From: Benincasa hispida
Taxonomy: Eukaryota > Streptophyta > Magnoliopsida > Cucurbitales > Cucurbitaceae
Direction of reading: 5' to 3'
DNA length: 64,000 nucleotides
NCBI RefSeq assembly: GCF_009727055.1
Contig: NC_052357.1
Location: 5,097,065-5,161,064, forward strand
Made by a program: the position numbers and the translations under genes. Position 1 is the stretch's first letter; the number at the start of each line of letters is the position of its first letter. The notes under the pieces were generated by a model. It saw nothing but the letters and a program-made list of their open reading frames with translations, did no database searches and had not been told where the DNA came from. Shown one piece after another: positions 10,338-23,200 of this stretch.

Positions 10338-13300
10338 GAAAAAGAAGCTAATATATCCGCCCTCTTCATCTCAGGACAAAATGGGCTAGGCCGACCAAGT
10401 GGTTGACCTATTCCAAGTTCCAACATTGCCTTTTATATTATTTTTTCAAAAATATAACACGAACGATGCATTTTTAGGATTATTAATAAATAATATATGT
10501 ATAATTTATTTAAATTTGTCAATAAGAACATAATAACTTCATATTTTTTCTTTACTGAAAGTGAACTATTAGAAGATGGAAGAACTGCATGACTGACCAA
10601 TTGGCTGGGTGAGCTTAGTCTTAGGCTTGATTTCTGGATTTGGCCCATATATATGACTCAGCAAATTTTCCCCTTCTTTCCACTTGGCACACAATTTAAA
10701 CTAGGTAGAGATTCAAGGTACAAGCTTAGGAGACATTTGGGTGCAAGAAGTAGAGTTGTTAAATCACGAGAGTTGTGAAATTGTGGGGCCCACAATGTTT
10801 TGGATAAGGAGTGAAGGTGTTAAGTCTGGAGAATTGTAGAAATCGTTGGTCAACAATGTAAGGAGTTAACAAGACATTAAATTGATGTTTTTTATTCGTG
10901 GGACTATGAACCCTTTGGACCAAACAAGGAACTTCCCTATCCCAACTCCAACTCCTTGGGCCAAACATCCACGAGCTTTTAGTTGTTTGACTATTGGTGC
11001 TAAACCTTTAAACCCTTCGTCTTGTGGTCTTGACTCAATTATTTTGTGACATAACTCCCCCACAACAGATACCACATCTTATCCATAGGCATACAATATT
11101 CAAACATTTCAACTCCAAATATAGAATCTTTATTCTCAATCGTCTTGCTTTCAAGATTTTAACTTTTATATTTTTCTTAGACCCTTCATCTTGTGGTCTT
11201 GACTCAATTATTTACATAACTCCCCCACAACAGATACCACATCTTATCTATAGGCATACAATATTCAAACATTTCAACTCCAAATATAGAATCTTTATTC
11301 TCAATCGTCTTACTTTCAAGATTTTAACTTTTATATTTTTCTTAGAGTCTGGTCAGGTCTCAAGAACTTTTAATCCAATCTCGGGAAAGGCCCAATTTAA
11401 TAAGTCAATATTTGGGCCTTGGCTAGTCCAACCCAACTCAAAAAGTCAAATCTCATTGCCCAACCCATATACCTTGTTAGAATTGACAAAACTTTGTACT
11501 GAACGTGGATTGATCCATTAGATCTTTGGATCATGATTATCTTATCGGACATTTACTTCCCACCTTCTCTTTAAGAAGAAAATATGTTTTTTGAAATTTT
11601 AACTTTTAGATAAAAATTATCTCCTTTTGTTTCTCGTTTCTCGTTTCTCCTTTTTTTATTTTTTTTTGTTTTTTGTTTTTATTTTTGTTTTTGTTCAATT
11701 TCTCTATTCTCTTCAAGGATATTGTATTTTTTAGCATTAGTCTCTTCATTTTTTTTAACGAAAAAGTTATGTTTCTTTTCCTTCCTTCAATCTTTCTTTC
11801 TTTTTTTCTTTTTCTTTTTCTTTCTCTCTCTTTTTTTTTTTTTTAAATATTATCAGCACTAATTATAAAACAAACTTTTCAATTAATTATTATTATTATT
11901 ATTTTTCATAAAAAAGACTTTTATTCGAACTTTCGATTAAATTTGAATATAAATTAGCATTTCATTAATCTATTATCTAATAGTTATAATGTTTTTATCA
12001 ATTAAATTTATAAATTAAATCATTTATATTCTTACTATTTTTTCTTCACGTACAAATACAATTTTAAATTAATTATTTTGAGAAAGAAATTAATTTTTCT
12101 TTTGAAAGCTGATCAAGTATGAAATAAATCACGACTTGAGCCTTTAGAAACCTGTAAAGGGTGATCATATATTTAACTCAATGGGACATTGAAGTTTGAT
12201 GGCATTCCATTTTATTTCCTTTTTTGTCTTTTGATTGCCCTTGGGTGTAGGCAACCTTTTAGAGAGTTCAAGCTTTGGGAAGAGATGAGAGTGGGGGTTT
12301 TCATTGAGCAATTGGTAAACAATTTAAACTTTGTGTGAATAAGGGGCTCAGGGTTGGAGACCCTGCAAGCAAGAACCTTGCATTTTGTCTATAGATATTT
12401 TAGAGATCACAGAATTATGTTCTAGCGCCATTTATAAAGGATATAGACGTTGAATAAGTTTCTTGTTGCAAAATACTACAAAATGAGAGGATTGGGCCTT
12501 TTTTCCACGAGATGCGCAGAAATGAACCTGGAAACTTCAGTCATCATTCAAAAGAATACAAAATGTGATGCATATTTGCAAATAACCCCTCTGTGGGAAA
12601 ATCCTTCTTTCCTATTGGATGCTTAGTGATAAAATATTTCAGGGGCGGGGAGAATTTTATGTTTCTTTCTTAGTTGATCTTTATCTTTTGTATCTTCAGT
12701 GACTTTTTCTTTTCCCATTTTGTTCCATTTTGTTTTGTCTACTTTGTTCGTATTTTGAGCATTAGTCTCTTATCATGAAAATTTCGAAATCCTTTTAAAT
12801 ATAAATACACACTTTTTTTTATGTTTATGAAAGACCTTTCAGCTTTTTTGTACATGGAGATGGAGTATGAACCAATTACTTTTTTTCCTTTTTTCTTTTC
12901 CGCTTGGGGGTGCAGCAAGCTGCATTGGTGCTTAATGCATCTCGGAGATTTCGATATACTTTGGACTTAAAAAAGGAGGAAGAGAAAGAACAAAGAAGAC
13001 GGATGATTAGAGCCCATGCACAAGTCATAAGGGTAATAGTTTGACTCTTCACCAACAATTTCTATCACATGGTCGGTCTTTTATATCCTTACCACTTTTT
13101 TCTTCTTTCTTCAGGCAGCACTGCTTTTCAAATTGGCAGGGGAGCAACAAATTGGTATCGTGTCTCTTAAAAGTTTCCATATTTTTCACAAAACTTTCAA
13201 TATTGTTTTTGTTTTTTTTTTAAAATTTTTTATTCCCGTGTCTTGTATGTTACAACAAATTAACTCTGTCATCCTTTTTCACAACTTATTCCTTGTCTAG

Positions 13301-16300
13301 TTCCCTAAAAGTTTTGTATTATCATACATGCTATCTGAAGACTTTAGATAAATCATTTCGAAATTAGTTTTGATTCTGAAACCAAGGTTGGTGCTTATGC
13401 GTGGTCTTTTAACCATTGGTTGACACAAATGTCTGACTAACTGCCTGCAATGCAACGGCTGTATTCAGAAACTGGGAACTGAAAACATATTGCTTTTATT
13501 TTATTCAATTCCTATTCTTCTAATTTCATTGTCACCACTGGTAGGTTCATCAGTATCATCTCCAGAGTCAAGTGGTGACTATTCCATTAGCTTAGAACAG
13601 CTTGCTTCATTGTCTCGTGATCAAAATTTGTCTTCTCTTCAACAGTATGGAGGAGTAAGTCAGTTATGGTTTGTTTCTTTGTGTATATTTATCCTTCTTC
13701 ATCCTCGGCTTAAATGAAAACATTTTATCTTGCTTTGTCAGGTTAAAGGCTTATCAAATTTATTGAAAACAAGTACCGAGAAAGGAATATCGGGAGATGA
13801 AACTGATTTACTTATTAGAAGAAATGCATTTGGATCAAATACATATCCACGTAAAAAAGGACGGAGTTTCTTGGTACCAGAAATTTTTGCGACTTATTTT
13901 TTAAACTAGTTCTCCATTTATTTCCTTTTGTCTTGTGTTAGTAAATGGCCATTCCTCACTGTTGTATGTCAGAGATTTCTTTGGGAAGCTTGGCAAGATT
14001 TAACCCTAATCATCTTGATTATAGCTGCAGTGGCATCTTTGGCTTTGGGGATTAAAACAGAGGTTTGCTTGGTTTATTAAACATCTCCTTTTTGTTCAAT
14101 CATTTTTAAAGAAATATATTTATGTCACACGTTGTGACTAATATTTGTGCCAGAGAGTTATAAGACCAGCAGGTTTATGTACACTGATGCTTTGAGTTTT
14201 ATTAATTTTGGTAAAGAGCAACATGGTGAGAATATACACAGTGAAATTGACTAAGAGTAGATCCGATTATGTTAGGATGAATTGCTGACAAGTTCTTAAA
14301 TTCAAAACATACTTCTACTGTTTACCAGATAGCATAATGCAACTCAAGTCTAGTGTGAAGCTAAAGCCCATGCATTTGATGTTACTGGCAATCTGGCATG
14401 CAGCTCTTTTTAGTATATTCACGTTGCAGCCTCTTTTGGCCTGTAGTAAGTTTAGTGCATTCTGACTTCGGTAATCATCGCAGGGTTTAGAGGAAGGATG
14501 GTATGATGGAGGAAGTATTGCCTTTGCTGTGTTTCTTGTCATAATAGTCACAGGTACTCTATCTGTTTCCATTCAAAGTGCAAGTAAGCTTGTTCTTTTG
14601 CTAAAGAAGTGGGAAGAATTAATGGGAAGAGTTTTTAGGGTCTGACTGGTGACAGAATGGAAAATCATGCGATGCATTTTAAAATAATTTCAAATGGATT
14701 CCTTACATTCTTGTTTGTTCCAGCAGGTTCATTTAGGTCATGTACGCATTTGTATTCTACATATGTTCTAACGCAGTACATATTGATTTAAACTTGAGTT
14801 TTTATGATGCTTTTGTCTTATTTATAAATGCCTCCTTTAGAGGAGTGCACCTTTCTGTTCTTCGATGTCTTCTTATTTTTGAAATGTCCATTTTATTGAA
14901 CAGCGGTTAGTGATTATCGACAGTCTCTTCAGTTTCAGAACTTAAATGAGGAAAAACAGAACATACAAGTAGAGGTACACATGCTGGCAACTTGATGCCA
15001 CGATGAAATTTTTGTTTTATGTTAACCTGCTAACAAAGCAAACTTTGATGCAGATCTTGAGGGATGGTAGGACTTTAAAGGTCTCAATATTTGACCTTGT
15101 TGTTGGGGATGTTGTAACTCTTAAAATTGGAGATCAGGTGGCTGTCCTTTGTGGTCAATTTGTTTGTTGGTTACATTCAAGTTCAACCATATTTTTCTCA
15201 TGTCCAGACTCATTTGCATCAATTAGATCCCTGCTGATGGAATATTGATCACTGGTCATTCACTTGCCATAGATGAATCTAGCATGACTGGCGAAAGCAA
15301 GATTGTAAGTTTAATTGTATCTCCCTCTCAACTGCATGACGTCATTTTAATTTTTTTTTGTAATTATTTATTTATTTTTCTCCATGACTAAGCTGATGTG
15401 TTTCTCAGGTTCGCAAGGATCAGAAGGCACCCTTTTTGATGTCTGGTTGTAAGGTTGCAGATGGAGTTGGTACCATGATGGTAATTTTTGTGCTTTGACT
15501 ACTTGTAACCGTTGGCTGTTCTTGATTTGTCTGGTGTAGTTCTTGAACTATAAATACGAGCATGCATCTACAAACAAGATTTTGTGCTCTTGCCGGCCAG
15601 TGTTTTATCATAGAGTTTTTTTTATTCATTTGGCTAGAACTTTGCAGGCTGGAAGCCGGACTTTAATTATGTTCCCTAACTTAATTTTCTGGTTTTGGTA
15701 GTAGGAAGCATGGCTGGTTAAATATTGGTTTTGTCCTAGGTTTTGATTTGATTCATTAGCTCTCTTTGAGAACTTGGCTTATGTCAGATCATTGTACTTT
15801 TGTTTTTAGCGCTAATTTCTTCATTTTAGTGCTTTAGTATAAATGATGTATATGGATATGCTTGTATGCTTTTGTCGTAAAATATGCAAAAATTACCAGT
15901 ATGGAGCTTCACTATTTTCACCTTCAGGTAACTGCTGTTGGAATCAATACTGAATGGGGATTGTTGATGGCAAGTATCTCAGAGGATACTGGGGAAGAAA
16001 CTCCCTTGCAGGTAATCTTGACATTTATTGCTTAAAAGCCCTTGGAATTTGCTGTTGGTGTGTTTGGTTAGGGCTTACAATTTATCTTTGGATGACATAT
16101 AATAGGTCCGGTTGAATGGAGTTGCAACTTTCATAGGCATAGTTGGGCTTGCGGTTGCAGTTTCTGTGCTAGCCGTTCTTTTGGGCAGGTGATATTGTAT
16201 TTCACAATTATTATTTTATCAATTGAGTTTTCATGGTTCTGTCCTTAACAATATAACTTGGTAATTTAGATACTTTACGGGAAATACACACGATGCAAAT

Positions 16301-17252
16301 GGGAACCCTGAATTTCAACGTGGGCATACGAGTCTAGGTGATGCTGTAGATGGAGTTATTAAAATTGTTACTGTTGCTGTAAGTTTAGCCTCTCGCTGCC
16401 GTTTCTCTCTGTGTATTGTCTTTTACTAATTTCCGGTTAATCATCAGGTTACCATTGTGGTGGTTGCAGTACCCGAAGGACTTCCTTTGGCTGTCACCCT
16501 AACGTAAGTAAAGTAATTATGCAGTATTTGTTTTACTACAGTTTTTGTTGGATTCGATCCTATTTCTCTAAGGCAATTCTGATAATTTTAATCTTTTATA
16601 TTTCCAGATTAGCATACTCCATGAGGAAAATGATGGCTGATAAAGCATTGGTTTGTATTATTATTGATTTCGATCTCATAAACTTGTGCTTCAGAAGACT
16701 CTTTTGAAGTTACGACCTTACTTGAATAGGAATTATTCTATAGAATATTCTATTGTATCCTTGTCTTCTGAGCAGACTCTGAAGTTTCTTCATCTTTCTC
16801 AAGCCCAACTAACAGAAGTTGATTTGCAGGTTCGTAGGCTGTCTGCTTGTGAAACTATGGGCTCTGCAACAACAATATGCAGTGACAAGACTGGAACGTT
16901 GACTTTAAATCAGGTACGTTTGAGGCTCCACAATTAGATTTGGGTGTAAGTTTAGCAGTGCGAGAACCATTTGCTGGTAATTAATCTACCATGATAATGA
17001 ACATTTTCTCGTTTCAGTAAACCTACATCATGTCATGTATTTATTTCATCTTTGTTAGTCAGGTTCTTTTGGATTATTTTTTTAATATAATATCTGATTT
17101 GAAAATTTTATTTTTCATTAGTCACTTTTGGACAATTGACTAGATCTTTGCTTCTTCATTTTCTATTTTCTTGTCTCCTGATGGTTTGGAAGAAGAAATG
17201 GTTTTGATATCAAATTTATGTTTGTCTCTCTCTCTCTCTCTCTCTCTCTTTT

Positions 17253-17292
<40 letters not shown>

Positions 17293-20200
17293 ACTATGAA
17301 CTTGTGCGGTGGTTGTTTCCTTTTCTGATTTCAGTTATCTATTCTTAGTCTAAACAAAACATTAGTTCTGATTAAAAATTTATTTTGGAAAATAAAATGT
17401 TCAAACTTATTGGCAAATTTCTAGATCTAGAATGATATTTTAAATTACATGTTATTGATTAATGAACTTTTTTGGTAGAACTGGGACAGAGAAAAAGAGG
17501 TCTGTAAATTTATTGACAAATCTGAAAATGTGTGGAAATGGAGAACATTATTGAACCCACTTGTTTCTCATTGTTTAAAAAGATTATGATTAAAAAATGA
17601 GAATTTTATTGAATGAGAGCTCAGAAACTTGTATGATTTTCGTTTAATTAGTTAGTTTGTGGACTCTAGGTCAATGTTCTACTTTTACCGTTAAATGGTG
17701 ATTATTTATTTATTTATTTTTAATTTTTTTTCGCTGAAAAATTGAAATCTTAGATGACTGTGGTCGAGGCATGTGTTGGAAAGAAAATGATTAATCCCCC
17801 AGATGATCCACTGCAATTGCATTCGATGGTACTCATTCTGCTACATGAGGGCATTGCTCAGAACAGCACGGGCAATGTTTTTGTGGCTAAGGTGAACTTT
17901 CATACAGAAAAGGCGACATTTTTCTTTATAATTTTGGCTTGTCCTGGGAAGACCACTTGACTGCTTCTCCAAGGATGTTATGGAAGTTATACGCTTGAGG
18001 CAATGTTTTGTTTCTTGTTTTTCGTTTAGGGTTTTGAGTAAACAAAAAATTATAAATTTTCTTTTGAGTTGAGCAGGGAACGCATGTCCTACTATTTTAT
18101 TTTCCATTTTTCTTTTGTCATTGGGGGGAGCTCTATCATTTGTTTGTACATTTTGTGATTGATTGAGTTGATCAACTAAAGTTTTCTTTGACTGAATTTA
18201 TATTGACAGGATGGTGAAGGTATAGAGGTCTCTGGATCTCCTACAGAAAAGGCTATTTTATCTTGGGCTGTAAAGGTGTGTATATATCTGTATGTGTATT
18301 TTCAATTTTTTTATTTTTTGCCTCTATTTTGTGTATCGATTAAAACTTTATTCACTTTCTAAACCCGTCATGCAGCTAGGAATGAAGTTTGATGTTGTCA
18401 AATCAGAGTCCAAAGTTCTCCATGTTGTCCCTTTCAATTCAGAAAAGAAGCGAGGTGGTGTTGCAATAAAGCGGGTAATTATTATGTTCTTGAATTTGGA
18501 GCACCATGTTCTTCCGCACCGCTTTATGATGTTGGGGTTGAGCCACAAGTTTGTGCGTTGGACTATTTAGAGAGCGCCGGAATACTGTTTTTAAGCAAGC
18601 TGTTGATTGTGTTCACGTTTTAAACAGTTCCTTTATTGCTTGATACATGTGTCGATGAAACTTAGCCATGTGGTTTATTGGCAGGCCAACTCAGAAGTTT
18701 GCATACATTGGAAAGGAGCGGCAGAGATGGTGTTATCTTCATGTACGAAGTATGTGGACTTGAATGGTGAAGTGCACTCAATTGAGGACAATGAGGTCAG
18801 TGGTAGCGATTTGTTATTTAGAGAACAGTTAAGGTTGAGATTTTTACCCAGGATTGTAGGATTCAAGGGAATTGTTTATTCAGGAAATTAATTCTGGGTT
18901 CATCTGGCAATATAGTTAACAATAGGAAACTGAGTAGATTGAGAAACCATATAATGACTTTAAATCATGGTAGCCCTCTGGTCATTTGGAGAGTTTAAGG
19001 ATGCTTATATACGACCTTGGGGGAATGTCTGATTCTAAATTTTCATTGGCTTCTATCTTGTCGAACACCATGGCCTCATTGGTCGTAGTTATTTGGAGGA
19101 CCAAGATATAGTTTAGTCATTTACTATTTGTAACACTCTTAGATTTGAGAGAGAATCAGAATACTCTATTCATTCACCAAAGATAAATACATACAAGTGT
19201 ACAAAGCATAGAAAAGGAAAATATAATAAGGTATTTACAATAATGGAAAACCCTAATAGTAGAACTATAACACTCCCCCTACAAAATGGCAATCTGTTAA
19301 TCATGCTCAACTTGTTACATAGATAATCTATGTGTTCCATTCAATGCCTTCGTGAAGATATCTCCTAATTGTTCTCCAGTCTTCACATATTCTGTAGATA
19401 CCAACCCTTGTTGAATTTTCTCACGTACAAAATGGCAATCAATTTCAATATGTTTAGTCCTTTCATGAAATACTGGATTAGACACAATATGAAGTGCTGC
19501 TTGATTATCACACCACAACTTTGTCGATGTGGTGATTTCAAATCCCAACTCAACAAGAAGTTGATATATCCAAATCAATTCACACACAGACTATGCCATT
19601 GCTCTATATTATGATTCCGCACTTGAACGTGACACCACATTTTGCTTCTTACTCTTCCAAGCAATCAAATTACGGCCAACAAAAACACAATACCCTAAAG
19701 TTGATCTTCTGTCTTCTTTAGATCCTGCCCAATCGGCGTTTGAGAAACATTCAATATTAGTATGACCATAGTCCTTGTATAATAAACCACGCCTGGGAGC
19801 AGCCTTCAGATAACACAGAATCCGTTCCAATGTAGCCCAATGATCAATTGTAGGGCATGACATGTACCGACTCACAATACTCACTGAATAGGCTATGTCG
19901 GGTTGAGTCATTGTAAGGTAATTAAGTTTTCCTACTAACCTCGTATATCTTTTAGGATCTTTTAGTAATTCTCCATCTTTTGTGAGTTGTAAGTTGGGCA
20001 TCATTGGGGTACTACATGGCTTAGCTCCTAGCTTCCTTGTTTCAATCAACAGTCAAGTACATATTTTCTCTGTGATAATAGTATTCCTTTCTTGCTTCTT
20101 ATTACCTCAATTCCTAAGAAGTATTTCAACATGCCCAAATCTTTTATATGGAATTGACTATGAAGAAAGGTCTTTAGAACTGGATTCCTAAAGCATCATC

Positions 20201-23200
20201 ACGAGTAATCACAATATCATCCACATATACGACTAACAAGATGACACCACCCTTAGATCTCTTAAAAAAGACCGAATGATCTGACGTGCTCTTCCGCATT
20301 CCAAAGCTTTCAATCGCCTCACTAAATTCACCAAACCACTCCCGTGGACTCTGCTTTAATCCATACAAAGATTTACGAAGGCGACACGCCGTTCCATTCT
20401 TCTTCTGAGCAACAAACCCTGGTGGTTGCTCCATATACACCTCTTCTTAAAGATCACCATGAAGAAATGCATTTTTAATATCAAGTTTGATGTAAAGGCC
20501 AATGATTGATTGAAGCTAATGAAATAAACAACCTCACAAATGCCATCTTTGCCATAGGAGAAAAAGTATCAGCATAGTCAACACCATAAGTTTGTGCATA
20601 GCCTTTCGCTACAAGGTGCGCTTTTAATCGAGCAATAGAACCATCAGGATTAACTTTAACCGCAAACACCCATTTGCAACCAATAGCCTTCTTTCCTGTA
20701 GGGAGAGAAACTAAATCCCAAGTACAATTATCATCTAAGGAAGTCATCTTCTCTACCATTGCTGCACACCAACCAAGATAAGACAAAGCTTCATGAACAG
20801 TTTTAGGGATGGATACAGACTCTAAGGATGCAGTGAATGAACATGTGGAAGACGAAAGATGGTTATATGAAACAAAAGAGGAAATAGGATGAGCACATGT
20901 ACGTTTATCTTTACGAAGAGCAATAGGAAGATCATCACTCGTTTCTAGATCCAATGACGAAGAAGACTCTAGTATGGGGCATGGAACCAAAGAAGACGAA
21001 GAAGTCTTTGGTACAGGACATGGAATTGAAGGAGGTTGTCGTCGAGTATAGACCTTAATGATGGGTGGAAGAGTAGAGGTAGCCACAAGTAGAGATGAAT
21101 CAGGAAGAGAATTGGAAGGAGAAATAACTGTGTAGACAAGGAAATCATCCTCTAATTCCTTATGCTCCCCCTAACTCTTATTCGAAGAGAAAGACGACGA
21201 TGGAAAAAATGAGGAATGTTAAAAAAATGTGACATCAGGAGAGATGAAATAACATCGATACCCCTTTTGAACACGGGAATAACCAAGGAAAATACATTTT
21301 AAGGACTTTGGATTCAGTTTGGTATGTTGAGGTCGAACATCCCGAACAAAGCAGGTACAACCAAATATTTTGGTGGAATGGGAAACAAATATTGCTTGGG
21401 GCATAAAGTACGAAAAGGTATCACACTCTTAAGAATGGAAGAGGGCATGCGATTTATTAAGAAACAAGTTGTGGAATCAACATTAGCCTAAAAGAATTTT
21501 GGAACATGCATATGAAACATCAAAGCTCTGGCTGTCTCAAAGAGATGATGATTCTTTCGTTCTGCAACCTCATTTTGAGATGGAGTATCAACACAAGAAG
21601 ATTGATGAAGAATGCCATGGGCATCTAAATAAGACTTGAGTGCATGAGAGAAATATTTCCTTAGCATTATCGCTTCGTAGGATTTTAAGGGCACCATTAA
21701 ATTGGGTTCAAATTTCAACACGGAAGTTACGAAAATGAAATAGTAACTCAGAACGATTTTTCATTAAATATAACCACATAACACAAGAATAGTCATCGAC
21801 GAATGTAACAAAATACCTAAACCCTCCTTTGGACTCAATAGAAAATGGACCCTAAACATCAGAATGGACTAATTCAAATGGAGCACTAGCTCATTTATTG
21901 ACTCGAGGATACAAACTCAAACGATGAAATTTAGCAAACTGACATGACTCATAATCTAAAGAAGACAAATGTGGAAGTTGTGGACGAAGACTCTTCAACA
22001 CAGAGATAGACGGATGACCCAAACGACAATTCTCTTCAAAGGGAGACGACACACTAGAGCATGTGATGGTTATAGGTGTTTATGGTCCAAAGATGTAAAG
22101 ACCTCAAAATTGACGCCCTTTACCAATAGTCTGTTTCGTCTTAAGATTCTGAAATAAGCAATAACCAGGAAAAAACAAGAGACAACAATGAAGAGCATGA
22201 GTGAGTTTACTGATCGAAATCAAATTAAACGAGAAATGTGGTAAATTTAAAATTGATGACAAAGAAATTGATTCAATAAGATGGACGGTTCCTGATCCTA
22301 AAACAGGAGTGGGGGTTCCATAAGCTATAGTGACATTAGGTGAAGAGGTAGATGTACAAAGGTTAGAGAATAAACTGGGGTTACTTGCCATATGGTCTGT
22401 AGCGCCAGAGTCAATGACCCATTTTGATGTGGAAGAAAGAAGACATTTAGAAATGTTACCTGTCTCTGCGATGGCCATAATGGGAGTAGAAGATGATGCC
22501 CTCAATGACTCTTGATACTGTTGAAATTTAGCAAACTCCTCTGCAGAAATTGTAATTGACTTGTCAAGATTATCAGGAGTAGAAGCGACATGTACAGAGG
22601 GTGATGCCACCCTCTGACCCTTATTCATCATTCTTCTGCATTCACGTTTCGTATGACCAGGTTTATGACAGTAATAGCAAACACCTCCTCTTGGAATTGA
22701 TCTTTGGTTATTGGGATGACCTTTAGAGCTATTTGATTCAACCCTCTTATTACCTCTATAATCATTTGTGCTTAGACATAACTGCTTGTGTCTTCTCTAT
22801 ACGAAGTATTCGAGTATAAGCTTCTTCCAACGATGAGATATTTGAGCTTGACAATACTAGATTTTTGGTCAATCTCATATTTAGGTGCAAGACCTATTAA
22901 AAAACTCATGATAAACAACTTTTCACGTTGAGCCATTAGAACTTTTGGATCCGTGCTGATTGGCATCAAGGCATTGAATTCTGCACATGTAATTTTAACC
23001 TCCATAAAGTAACTTGTAAGAGGTTTTTCTCCTTGGTCAGGTTGATATAGAGTCTTACAAACATCAAACACTCTATTAATATTCTCTTTCCTAGAATAAA
23101 GGAAATCCAAATATTCCAATAGTTCCTTGACTAATTCATAGTGATTTACTAGTTCAACGATTTCATGGTCAATAGAATTCTTGATTTGTAGAAGCATTCT

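Noticed and set aside
11024..11521. 165-aa open frame
   Set aside because: It spans a tandem duplication in ATPase intron 1 and has no domain; it is open only because the repeat unit lacks stops.
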